From NCBI GenBank assembly GCA_003695205.1, contig RFIO01000539.1:1-16102 (forward strand): a stretch of DNA of 16,102 nucleotides, given 5' to 3'. Made by a program: the position numbers and the translations under genes. Under the pieces are notes generated by a model, which made no database searches, was not told the origin of the DNA, and saw only the letters and a list, made by a program, of their open reading frames with translations. Positions 1-7,001 of the stretch are shown in pieces. The DNA comes from Deltaproteobacteria bacterium. Its GTDB lineage: Bacteria; Desulfobacterota; Desulfuromonadia; Desulfuromonadales; Geothermobacteraceae. Numbering within the stretch: position 1 is the first letter of the stretch; each line of letters opens with the position of its first letter.

Positions 1-921
1 CGCATCAAGGGGGAGACGGTCGAGGAGATCCGCGGTGCCGCCCGGGTCATGCGCGACCGGGCCACGCCGATCCGGGTCGGCCGCACCCTCGATATCGACC
101 GGGACGAGATCAACCTCGACCGGGAATCGATCCTTGATACCTGCGGCACCGGGGGGAGCGGCACCAGAAGCTTCAACATCTCCACCACCGTTGCCCTGGT
201 GGTGGCATCCTGCGGGGTCCGGGTGGCCAAGCACGGCAACCGCAGTGTCTCATCGGCCTGTGGCAGCGCCGATGTCCTCGAAGCCCTGGGCGTCAATCTC
301 GACATCACTCCCGAACAGGTGGCCGAAACCATCGAGCGCGTCGGCGTCGGTTTCCTGTACGCGCCGGCCCTGCACGGTGCCATGAAACATGCAATCGGCC
401 CGCGCCGGGAGATCGGCATCCGGACCATTTTCAACATTCTCGGTCCGCTGACCAACCCGGCCGGTGCCGACCGCCAGGTCCTCGGTGTTTTTCGCGGGGA
501 CCTGGTCGAACCCCTGGCCGAAGTTCTGGCCGGTCTTGGCTGCCGGCGCGGTTTCGTGGTCCACGGCAGTGACGGCATGGACGAGATCACCCTGACCGGT
601 CCGACAAGGATGGCCGCCATCGCCGACGGCCGGGTGACGACGGGAATCATCAATCCCGGAGATTTCGGATTCGCCACCTGCCGCCTCGAGGATCTGCAGG
701 GTGGGGATGCCGCCTGCAACGCTAACATCGTCCGTGCTATCCTCGATGGGGAAGCTGGGCCGAAGCGTGATGTCGTCCTGCTCAATGCCGCCTACGCCCT
801 GGTGGCCGCCGATGGCGCCGCCGACCCGCACCAGGGGCTGCGGCTCGCCGCCGAGGCGATCGACAGTGGCCGGGCGCGCCAGACTCTCGACCGGCTGGTC
901 GAGGTGACCAACGGATTCTGA
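1..921 (+). CDS. trpD: Anthranilate phosphoribosyltransferase, 5' end missing
   Basis: TrpD transfers the phosphoribosyl group of PRPP to anthranilate, the second step of tryptophan synthesis, in the cytoplasm. The reading frame is open from base 1, where it already encodes RIKGETVEEI, a typical TrpD N-terminal stretch. The gene therefore starts upstream, and roughly 40 residues are missing compared with the usual 340 or so. Visible in the 306-residue fragment are the PRPP-binding loop GTGGSG (residues 49-54) followed by SFNIST, the block KHGNRSVSSACGSADVLEALG at about 75-95, the anthranilate-side GPRREIGIRTIFN segment, and the metal-binding DGMDE motif near 177-181. The loop has Ser where most family members have Asp (GTGGDG). 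The first internal ATG, at base 49, is not the start because the homology begins before it. trpC follows after 5 bases. Confidence 0.96.
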   Translation, partial: RIKGETVEEIRGAARVMRDRATPIRVGRTLDIDRDEINLDRESILDTCGTGGSGTRSFNISTTVALVVASCGVRVAKHGNRSVSSACGSADVLEALGVNLDITPEQVAETIERVGVGFLYAPALHGAMKHAIGPRREIGIRTIFNILGPLTNPAGADRQVLGVFRGDLVEPLAEVLAGLGCRRGFVVHGSDGMDEITLTGPTRMAAIADGRVTTGIINPGDFGFATCRLEDLQGGDAACNANIVRAILDGEAGPKRDVVLLNAAYALVAADGAADPHQGLRLAAEAIDSGRARQTLDRLVEVTNGF

Positions 922-926
922 CCCGG

Positions 927-1730
927 ATGAGCATTCTCGATACCATCATCGAACGCAAGCGCGAAGAGGTCGCGTCGGCTGTCGGCCGTTCGCCCCTGAA
1001 CGAACAGCGGTCCCGCTGTCGCGACGCCGAGCCGACCCGGGGCTTTGCCCAGGCTCTTCGAAAACGCTCGGAGGACGGTACCGCCATAATTGCCGAGGTC
1101 AAGAAGGGGTCGCCGTCAAAGGGGATCATCCGGCCTGATTTCGACCCGGTTGCCATTGCCCGCAGCTATCGCGACAACGGCGCCGCCTGCCTTTCGGTGC
1201 TTACCGACCGGGAGTTCTTCTTTGGCGACCTGGCTTACCTGGCCCGAATCCGAACGGCGGTGGATATCCCGCTGCTGCGCAAGGATTTCGTCATCGACCG
1301 CTACCAGCTCTATGAGGGGAGGGCGGCGGGCGCCGATGCCATTCTGCTGATAGCCGCCGTGCTGGAGCCGTCTCACCTGGAGGATCTGGCCCTGGAAGCC
1401 GCCGAGCTGGGGCTGGACGTGCTGCTCGAGGTTCACGACGAGGCTGATCTGGCCCGCTCAAGCGGCGCTCAGGTCGCCATGGTCGGCATCAACAACCGCA
1501 ACCTGAAGACCTTCGTGACTGATCTGGCTGTCAGTGAGCGTCTGCTGCCGTTGCTGCCCGCCGGCGTTCTGCCGGTGGCCGAAAGCGGCCTGAACAGCCG
1601 TGCCGATATCGAGAGACTGCAGGCGGCCGGAGCCCGGGCCTTTCTGATCGGCGAGAGCCTGATGCGAGAACCCGACCCCGGCATCAAACTGCGTGAACTG
1701 CTTGGAACCCATGGAGGAGAAGATGGCTGA
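927..1730 (+). CDS. trpC: Indole-3-glycerol phosphate synthase
   Basis: This enzyme closes the indole ring of CdRP to give indole-3-glycerol phosphate, the fourth step of tryptophan synthesis. The 267-residue product is a complete single-domain TrpC with no TrpF fused to it. The TIM-barrel residues of the family are present: Glu57 and Lys59 in IAEVKKGSPSKG, Lys119 in LLRKDF, Glu168 in LLEVHDE, Asn189 in GINNRNL and Ser220 in VAESGL, with the phosphate-binding GESLMR near 242-247. The ATG lies 5 bases after the trpD stop, and the N-terminus MSILDTIIERKREEV is typical. The 3' end overlaps trpB2 by 8 bases, which suggests coupled translation. Assignment is secure from motifs and context. Confidence 0.96.
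   Translation: MSILDTIIERKREEVASAVGRSPLNEQRSRCRDAEPTRGFAQALRKRSEDGTAIIAEVKKGSPSKGIIRPDFDPVAIARSYRDNGAACLSVLTDREFFFGDLAYLARIRTAVDIPLLRKDFVIDRYQLYEGRAAGADAILLIAAVLEPSHLEDLALEAAELGLDVLLEVHDEADLARSSGAQVAMVGINNRNLKTFVTDLAVSERLLPLLPAGVLPVAESGLNSRADIERLQAAGARAFLIGESLMREPDPGIKLRELLGTHGGEDG
1713..1719 (+). promoter_or_regulatory. Ribosome binding site that decides the trpB2 start
   Basis: A near-perfect GGAGGAG lies just before the ATG at 1723 and inside the end of trpC. It favours 1723 over the in-frame ATGs at 1693 and 1711, which lie upstream of or overlapping this site. The protein from 1723 begins MADSNKIVLPED, as TrpB2 proteins usually do. Confidence 0.75.
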
Positions 1731-3090
1731 TTCGAACAAAATCGTGCTGCCCGAGGACCGTATTCCGACCGCCTGGTACAATATCATTCCCGATCTGCCG
1801 GGGCCGCCGGCGCCGGTCATGCACCCGGCCACCGGCAAACCGGTGACCCCCGATGACCTGCTGCCGCTTTTCCCCATGGCACTGATCGAGCAGGAAGTTT
1901 CCGACCAGCGCTGGATCACCATCCCGGACGAAGTACGCGATGTCTATCGTCTGTGGCGGCCGACACCACTGTTCCGGGCCCGCCGACTGGAGCAGGCGCT
2001 CGGTACTCCGGCCAAAATCTACTACAAGTACGAGGGGGTTTCGCCCGCAGGCAGTCACAAGCCGAATACCGCCGTTCCCCAGGCCTTCTACAACAAGCTG
2101 GCCGGCACCCGACGCATTGCCAGCGAGACCGGCGCCGGTCAATGGGGTTCGTCGATTGCCATGGCCTGCCAGATGTTCGGGCTCGAGTGCACCGTCTACA
2201 TGGTCAAGGTGAGCTTCAGCCAGAAGCCCTATCGCAAGAGCATGATGCAGCTGTGGGGAGCCGATGTTCTGGCTTCGCCGTCGGAACGCACCAATGCCGG
2301 GCGGGCCATCCTGGCGCAGGATCCGGACAGCAACGGCTCCCTCGGCATCGCCATCAGCGAGGCAGTCGAAGATGCCGCCACCCACGAAGATACCCGCTAC
2401 TCGCTCGGCAGTGTGCTCAATCACGTCTGCCTGCACCAGACGGTTATCGGCCTGGAGGCGCAGGAACAGCTGAAAATCGCCGGGGACTATCCTGACGTGG
2501 TCATCGGCTGTCATGGCGGTGGCTCCAACTTCGCCGGAATCTCCTTCCCGTTTCTGGCCGACAAGGCCACCGGCAGGGATGTCCGGATCATCGCGGCTGA
2601 GCCGCTTTCCTGTCCGACCCTGACCAAGGGGGTGTACGATTTCGACTACGGCGACACCGCCAAGATGGCCCCCATCGCCAAGATGTACACCCTCGGGCAC
2701 GATTTCATGCCGCCCGGCATTCACGCCGGCGGTCTGCGCTACCACGGTGCCGCGCCGCTGGTCTCCCAGCTGCTCGCCGCCGGGCTGATCGAGGCGCAGG
2801 CCTTCGGCCAGGTCGGCTGTTTCGAGGCCGCGGTACTCTTCAGCCGTGCCGAGGGGATCATCCCGGCACCCGAATCGTCTCACGCCATCAAGGCCGCGGT
2901 CGAAGAGGCCAAACGCGCGAAGGAAGAGGGCGTCGAGAAGACCATCCTGTTCAACCTCTCCGGGCACGGGCACGTCGATATGGCCGCCTATGACGCCTAC
3001 TTCTCCGGCAACCTCGAGGACTACGCCTACCCGGCCGAGGCGATCGAGAAGTCCCTGGCCAACCTGCCGAAGGTCGAGGCTGAAGGCTGA
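1723..3090 (+). CDS. trpB2: TrpB2-type tryptophan synthase beta chain
   Basis: This PLP enzyme of the TrpB2 subfamily joins indole and serine to make tryptophan and is thought to work without a stable TrpA partner. At 455 residues it is longer than canonical TrpB (about 400). It has the TrpB2-specific N-terminal extension (PTAWYNIIPDLP), the WRPTPLFRA block, the PLP lysine Lys113 in GSHKPN (canonical TrpB has GAHKVNN), Glu135 in SETGAGQWG and the phosphate loop GGGSN at 265-269. The insert around 305-340 containing HDFMPPGIHAGGLRYHG is also characteristic. It sits between trpC and trpF, overlaps trpC by 8 bases and is followed by trpF after one base. All catalytic residues are present, so it is expected to be active. 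Indole salvage or backup synthesis is an inference from the known family. Confidence 0.94.
   Translation: MADSNKIVLPEDRIPTAWYNIIPDLPGPPAPVMHPATGKPVTPDDLLPLFPMALIEQEVSDQRWITIPDEVRDVYRLWRPTPLFRARRLEQALGTPAKIYYKYEGVSPAGSHKPNTAVPQAFYNKLAGTRRIASETGAGQWGSSIAMACQMFGLECTVYMVKVSFSQKPYRKSMMQLWGADVLASPSERTNAGRAILAQDPDSNGSLGIAISEAVEDAATHEDTRYSLGSVLNHVCLHQTVIGLEAQEQLKIAGDYPDVVIGCHGGGSNFAGISFPFLADKATGRDVRIIAAEPLSCPTLTKGVYDFDYGDTAKMAPIAKMYTLGHDFMPPGIHAGGLRYHGAAPLVSQLLAAGLIEAQAFGQVGCFEAAVLFSRAEGIIPAPESSHAIKAAVEEAKRAKEEGVEKTILFNLSGHGHVDMAAYDAYFSGNLEDYAYPAEAIEKSLANLPKVEAEG
3082..3086 (+). promoter_or_regulatory. Ribosome binding site supporting a TTG start for trpF
   Basis: GAAGG lies 5 bases before the TTG at 3092, within the last codons of trpB2. 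There is no ATG or GTG near the conserved VKICGIT N-terminus of TrpF. The upstream in-frame ATG at 2846 would add about 80 arginine- and proline-rich residues that are only a shadow of trpB2. Confidence 0.5.
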
Positions 3091-3091
3091 G

Positions 3092-3724
3092 TTGAGAGTC
3101 CGGGTCAAAATCTGTGGCATCACCAGTCTCGAGGACGCCGTGGCAGCCGTGGCCGCCGGGGCCGATGCCCTGGGTTTCGTCTTCTACGACAAAAGTCCGC
3201 GCGCGGTCGTGCCGGAGGTCGCCGCAAGGATCATCCGTCAGCTGCCGCCCTTTGTGACCACGGTCGGGCTTTTCGTCAACGAGACCCGTGAGGTTATCGA
3301 AGAGGTCATGCGGATCTGCGGGTTCGATCTGATCCAGCTGCACGGCGATGAGCCCCCGGAGGATTGCCGTTTTGCCGGCCGGCGCGTGATCAAGGCGCTG
3401 CGCGTGCGTGACGCGGCCAGCTTGAAGGATGCCGACCGGTATGACGTCGCCGGTCTGCTTCTTGACGCCTGGTCGGATGATGTCTATGGCGGCAGCGGTG
3501 AACGTTTCGACTGGGCCCTGCTGCAGAACTTTGCCGGCCGGCGGCCGGTGATTCTGGCCGGCGGGCTGACACCTGAAAATGTCGGTGACGCGATCAGGAC
3601 GGTGCGTCCTTTTGCTGTCGATGTCTCCAGCGGGGTGGAATCCGCCCCCGGCGTCAAGGATCCGGAAAAGATCCGTGCCTTCATCGCCGCCGCGACGAAG
3701 GCCGGTTCCCTGGAGAGTGAATGA
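3092..3724 (+). CDS. trpF: Phosphoribosylanthranilate isomerase
   Basis: TrpF performs the Amadori rearrangement of phosphoribosylanthranilate to CdRP, the third step of tryptophan synthesis. The 210-residue product is the normal length for a stand-alone TrpF. The catalytic cysteine is Cys8 in VKICGIT and the catalytic aspartate is Asp125 in LLLDAW. The phosphate-binding regions GGSGERFDW, LAGGLTPENV and DVSSGVE are intact. The start is probably TTG at 3092, one base after the trpB2 stop, because no ATG or GTG is placed to preserve the conserved N-terminus and a GAAGG lies 5 bases upstream. The stop is 3 bases before trpB. The pathway order D-C-B2-F-B puts trpF beside trpB, as in many bacteria. 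The product is certain; the start codon is less so. Confidence 0.95.
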   Translation: MRVRVKICGITSLEDAVAAVAAGADALGFVFYDKSPRAVVPEVAARIIRQLPPFVTTVGLFVNETREVIEEVMRICGFDLIQLHGDEPPEDCRFAGRRVIKALRVRDAASLKDADRYDVAGLLLDAWSDDVYGGSGERFDWALLQNFAGRRPVILAGGLTPENVGDAIRTVRPFAVDVSSGVESAPGVKDPEKIRAFIAAATKAGSLESE

Positions 3725-3727
3725 ACC

Positions 3728-4927
3728 ATGGCTGAGTACAACTATCCCGACGAGCGGGGCCATTTCGGAACTTTTGGCGGCCGCTACGTTGCCGAGACCC
3801 TGATGCCCGCCCTGCAGGAACTCGACGAGGCCTATCGCAGGGCCAAGGCCGATCCGGCCTTTCAGCGGGAACTCGACTACTATTTCCGGCACTACGTCGG
3901 GCGGCCGAGTCCGCTCTATCATGCCCGCCGCCTGAGCGAACATCTCGGTGGCGCCAAAATCTATCTCAAGCGCGAGGACCTCAACCACACCGGTGCTCAC
4001 AAGGTCAACAACACCGTCGGTCAGGCCCTGCTGGCCCGGCGCATGGGCAAGCAGAAGGTGATCGCCGAAACCGGCGCCGGCCAGCACGGGGTGGCCACGG
4101 CGACCGTCGCTGCCCTGTTCGGCATGGAATGCCAGGTCTTCATGGGGGCCGAGGACATCCGCCGCCAGGCCCTGAATGTCTTCCGCATGAAACTGCTTGG
4201 CGCCGAGGTCCACGAGGTGACCAGCGGCACCGCGACCCTGAAGGACGCCATGAACGATGCCCTGCGTCACTGGGTCACCCATGTGCGCGATACCTTCTAT
4301 GTCATCGGCACGGTGGCCGGTCCGCACCCCTATCCGGAGATGGTGCGCGACTTTCAGTCTGTGATCGGTCGCGAGGCGCGCAGGCAGCTGCTCGAGGCCG
4401 AAGGCCGGCTGCCGGATGCCGCCATAGCCTGCATTGGCGGCGGTTCCAACGCCATGGGACTGTTTCACCCCTTTGTCGAGGACGAGCAGGTGCGGCTGAT
4501 CGGGGTCGAAGCGGCCGGACTCGGCATCGACAGCGGCAAGCATGCCGCCTCCATCGGCGCAGGTCGCGTCGGGGTCCTGCATGGCAACAAAACCTTTCTG
4601 CTGCAGGATGCCGACGGCCAGATCGAGCATGCCCACTCGATCAGTGCCGGACTCGACTATCCCGGGGTCGGGCCGGAGCATGCCCTGCTGCATGACCTGG
4701 GTCGGGCCGAGTACGTCAGTGCCAGCGACGACGAGGCGCTGGAAGCCTTCAGTCTGCTGACCCGACTCGAAGGGATTATCCCGGCCCTTGAGAGTGCCCA
4801 CGCCATTGCAGAGGTGGTGCGCCGCGCCCCGACCATGGAGCGGGACCAGATTCTGCTCGTCTGCCTGTCTGGCCGGGGCGACAAGGATATCCATACCGTA
4901 GCCGACGCCATGGGCGTCGACCTTTGA
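3728..4927 (+). CDS. trpB: Tryptophan synthase beta chain, canonical TrpB1
   Basis: This is the beta subunit of the alpha2beta2 tryptophan synthase, which condenses channelled indole with serine using PLP. At 399 residues it is the standard length. It has FGTFGGRYVAETLMPAL at the N-terminus, the PLP lysine Lys92 in HTGAHKVNN, Glu114 in AETGAGQHG, the phosphate loop GGGSNAMG at 237-244, LDYPGVGPEH near 309-318, and LSGRGDKD near the C-terminus. The alpha-contact regions look canonical, so it should partner with the TrpA encoded at 7002. The ATG is 3 bases after the trpF stop, with GGAGAG about 10 bases upstream. Unusually, trpA does not follow directly: a helicase and a glycosylase gene lie between. 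Confidence 0.97.
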   Translation: MAEYNYPDERGHFGTFGGRYVAETLMPALQELDEAYRRAKADPAFQRELDYYFRHYVGRPSPLYHARRLSEHLGGAKIYLKREDLNHTGAHKVNNTVGQALLARRMGKQKVIAETGAGQHGVATATVAALFGMECQVFMGAEDIRRQALNVFRMKLLGAEVHEVTSGTATLKDAMNDALRHWVTHVRDTFYVIGTVAGPHPYPEMVRDFQSVIGREARRQLLEAEGRLPDAAIACIGGGSNAMGLFHPFVEDEQVRLIGVEAAGLGIDSGKHAASIGAGRVGVLHGNKTFLLQDADGQIEHAHSISAGLDYPGVGPEHALLHDLGRAEYVSASDDEALEAFSLLTRLEGIIPALESAHAIAEVVRRAPTMERDQILLVCLSGRGDKDIHTVADAMGVDL

Positions 4928-4931
4928 AGTT

Positions 4932-4959
4932 CCGGGCGGGGCGGTTCCGCCTGGCCCGG
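4932..4959 (+). terminator. GC-rich hairpin after trpB, possible weak terminator
   Basis: Two 13-base arms (4932-4944 and 4947-4959) pair almost fully around a TT centre, with one G-G mismatch and one G-T wobble. The hairpin occupies most of the 49-base gap between trpB and the helicase gene. No run of T follows, so it is not a classical intrinsic terminator. It may cause partial termination, pausing or 3'-end protection of the trp message. Confidence 0.35.
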
Positions 4960-4976
4960 ACGGGAATTTAACGACC

Positions 4977-6254
4977 ATGAAATTCACTGAACTTGACCTG
5001 CCCCAGGATGTGATGCGGGGGATCGACAAGGCCGGTTTCGTCGATCTGACCCCAGTGCAGGAAGAGTCGATACCGCTCGCCCTGCAGGGCAGAGACGTGG
5101 CCGCCCAGGCCCAGACCGGCACCGGCAAGACCGCTGCCTTCCTCATCAGCCTGTTCACAAAGCTGCTGCGCAACCCGGCGGAAAAGAGTGCTGACCCGCG
5201 CGCCCTGATCATGGCGCCAACCCGCGAGCTGGTGGTGCAGATCTGCCAGGACGCCGAGGTGCTCGGAGCTTTCTGCGACCTGAAGATCCAGCCGATTTTC
5301 GGCGGTGTCGACTACGACAAGCAGCGCCAGGCGCTCAGGGACGGTGTCGACGTTATCGTGGCCACGCCCGGACGCCTGATCGATTATTTCAAGCAGAAGG
5401 TCTTTTCCTTCCGCCGCATCGAGGCTGTTGTCATTGACGAGGCCGACCGCATGTTCGACATGGGGTTCATCCGCGACCTGCGCTATCTGCTGCGCAAGCT
5501 GCCGGCCTTCGACAAGCGCCAGACCATGCTCTTTTCCGCCACCCTCAACCAGCGGGTCATGGAGCTGGCCTACGAGTTCATGGACATTGCCGAAAAGGTA
5601 CGCATCGCCCCGGAACAGGTGACGGCTGAGCGGGTCGAGCAGATTCTCTATCATGTCAGCCGACGGGAGAAGTTTCCGCTGCTGCTCGGCCTGCTGGCGA
5701 AGGAGGAGGGGCTTGAGCGGGTGCTGGTCTTCGTCAACACCAAGAAGGAGGCCGAACACCTGGTCGACCGGCTCAACGCCAACGACCGGCGGGCCGCGGT
5801 GATCTCGGGCGATATTCCGCAGCGCAAGCGCATGCGCATTCTGGACGAATTCAAGCAGGGCAGACTCCCCTTTTTGGTAGCAACCGATGTCGCCTCGCGC
5901 GGTATCCATATCGAAGGGGTGACGCACGTCGTCAACTACGACCTGCCCCAGGACCCGGAGGACTATGTCCATCGTATCGGCCGTACGGCACGCGCCGGAG
6001 CCATCGGCAAGGCGATCAGCCTGGCGGACGAGGATCTGGTCTTCCACCTCGAGGACATCGAGGCCTACCTCAAGCAGAAGATTCCCAGCACCTTTCCGGG
6101 CGATGACGATTTCGTCTGGGATTACAAGCGTCCTCCGGCCCGCAAGAAGGCGCCCCGGCCGCCTCGGACCTCCGAAGAGGGCAAGGCCCGGCGACCGCGC
6201 CGGCGCCGTCGTCGCACCGGTGCCAAACCCGGGGGCGGAGGAAAATCCTCGTGA
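4977..6254 (+). CDS. rhlB: DEAD-box ATP-dependent RNA helicase, RhlB-like
   Basis: This is a cytoplasmic RNA helicase of superfamily 2. All family motifs are present in the 425-residue product: Q motif (VDLTPVQ, 22-28), Walker A (QAQTGTGKT, 44-52), PTREL (81-85), TPGR (130-133), DEAD in VIDEADRMFDMGF (154-157), SAT (187-189), ATDVASRG (302-309) and HRIGRTARAG (332-341). The local text LIDYFKQ, DEADRMFDMGFIRDLR and RILDEFKQG resembles E. coli RhlB, the degradosome helicase, more than RhlE or CsdA, and the length is close to RhlB's 421. The last 45 residues are basic and disordered-looking, rich in Arg, Lys, Pro and Gly, and probably bind RNA. The ATG is 50 bases after trpB, and the 3' end overlaps the glycosylase gene by GTGA. 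Helicase identity is certain; the RhlB subtype is likely. Confidence 0.93.
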   Translation: MKFTELDLPQDVMRGIDKAGFVDLTPVQEESIPLALQGRDVAAQAQTGTGKTAAFLISLFTKLLRNPAEKSADPRALIMAPTRELVVQICQDAEVLGAFCDLKIQPIFGGVDYDKQRQALRDGVDVIVATPGRLIDYFKQKVFSFRRIEAVVIDEADRMFDMGFIRDLRYLLRKLPAFDKRQTMLFSATLNQRVMELAYEFMDIAEKVRIAPEQVTAERVEQILYHVSRREKFPLLLGLLAKEEGLERVLVFVNTKKEAEHLVDRLNANDRRAAVISGDIPQRKRMRILDEFKQGRLPFLVATDVASRGIHIEGVTHVVNYDLPQDPEDYVHRIGRTARAGAIGKAISLADEDLVFHLEDIEAYLKQKIPSTFPGDDDFVWDYKRPPARKKAPRPPRTSEEGKARRPRRRRRRTGAKPGGGGKSS

Positions 6255-6940
6255 CCGGTGCCTGCGCCGGCCTCGACCTGCCGGGCCTGCTGGCCTGCCG
6301 TCGCTGCCCCCGCCTGGTCGAGGGAATGCGACAGCTGAAACCGAAGCCCCCCTGGACGCGTGACGACTACTGGAGCCGACCTGTCCCCGGTTTCGGCGAC
6401 CCCGGCGCGCGTGTCTGCCTGGTCGGTCTGGCGCCCGGAGCCCATGGTGCCAACCGTAGCGGCCGACCGTTCACCGGGGACGGCGCCGGAGACTTCATGT
6501 ACCCGCTGCTGCACCGGGCCGGATTTGCCTCCCGGCCCGACGCGGTCAGCCTGGAGGACGGGCTCGAGCTGGCCGATCTCTATATCACCAACGCCGTCAA
6601 GTGCCTGCCTCCCGGCAACAAGCCGGTGGCCCGGGAGTTTGCCAACTGTCGGCCCTGGCTGGAGCAGGAACTGGAACAGCTGGAGAATCTCCAGGTCCTC
6701 ATCGCTCTGGGCGGCGACGCGTTCCGCAACCTGCTGCAGTACTATCGGTCCCGCGGCCTGATTACGCGCCTGACCGACTATCCCTTCGGACATGGGGTCG
6801 TCTACCGGTTCGGCAATGCGCCGATTCTGGTCGGCAGCTATCACACCAGCCGCTACAACATCCAGACCGGCCGGCTGACCGAATCGATGTTCATGCAACT
6901 GCTCGACCAGGTGCGCCGACTGGTGGCGGCTTCGGGATAA
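6251..6940 (+). CDS. udgB: Uracil-DNA glycosylase, family 5 (UdgB type)
   Basis: It is predicted to remove uracil, and probably other deaminated bases, from DNA to start base-excision repair. The 229-residue protein carries the family 5 motif GLAPGAHGANRSGRPFTGD (59-77), with the Asp of FTGD in the catalytic region, and the second motif GSYHTSRYNIQTGR (195-208). Cysteines 16, 19, 118 and 133 are placed as expected for the [4Fe-4S] cluster of family 4 and 5 enzymes. The large AHGANR loop distinguishes it from family 4. The GTG at 6251 overlaps the helicase stop by four bases (GTGA), so the two are probably co-translated. Family members often have HPS in the second motif; here it reads HTS. It lies directly before trpA. 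Confidence 0.9.
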   Translation: MTGACAGLDLPGLLACRRCPRLVEGMRQLKPKPPWTRDDYWSRPVPGFGDPGARVCLVGLAPGAHGANRSGRPFTGDGAGDFMYPLLHRAGFASRPDAVSLEDGLELADLYITNAVKCLPPGNKPVAREFANCRPWLEQELEQLENLQVLIALGGDAFRNLLQYYRSRGLITRLTDYPFGHGVVYRFGNAPILVGSYHTSRYNIQTGRLTESMFMQLLDQVRRLVAASG

Positions 6941-6943
6941 AGG

Positions 6944-6970
6944 TTGAAAAGGCCCCGGCCATTCTATAGA
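6944..6970 (+). promoter_or_regulatory. Candidate sigma-70 promoter upstream of trpA
   Basis: TTGAAA (6944-6949) and TATAGA (6965-6970) lie 15 bases apart in the only gap between udgB and trpA. The -35 matches consensus at five of six positions, but the spacer is short and the -10 is partial. It could give trpA and the accD-folC-lptD genes their own transcription. It is only a candidate. Confidence 0.35.
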
Positions 6971-7001
6971 CTGACAAAATTTGGGTGCTGATACACGAGC
7001 C

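Noticed and set aside
2846..3091. N-terminal extension of trpF back to an ATG at 2846
   Set aside because: The added residues are Arg/Pro/Ser-rich shadow of trpB2, and TrpF families begin at VKICGIT.
1684..3123. A 479-codon minus-strand open frame opposite trpB2
   Set aside because: It mirrors the trpB2 coding frame, with no motif and no promoter or ribosome site.
3536..3575. GGCCGG-rich inverted repeats within trpF
   Set aside because: They are explained by the GC-rich coding of GRRPVILAGG. Similar short palindromes occur throughout the window.
2951..5212. A 753-codon minus-strand open frame opposite trpB2, trpF and trpB
   Set aside because: It is a shadow of three confidently identified trp genes. 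No motif, ribosome site or family resemblance is visible in its translation.
6981..7001. TTG start giving trpA seven more residues
   Set aside because: ATG 7002 places the catalytic Glu and Asp at the usual 49 and 60 and matches normal TrpA N-termini.
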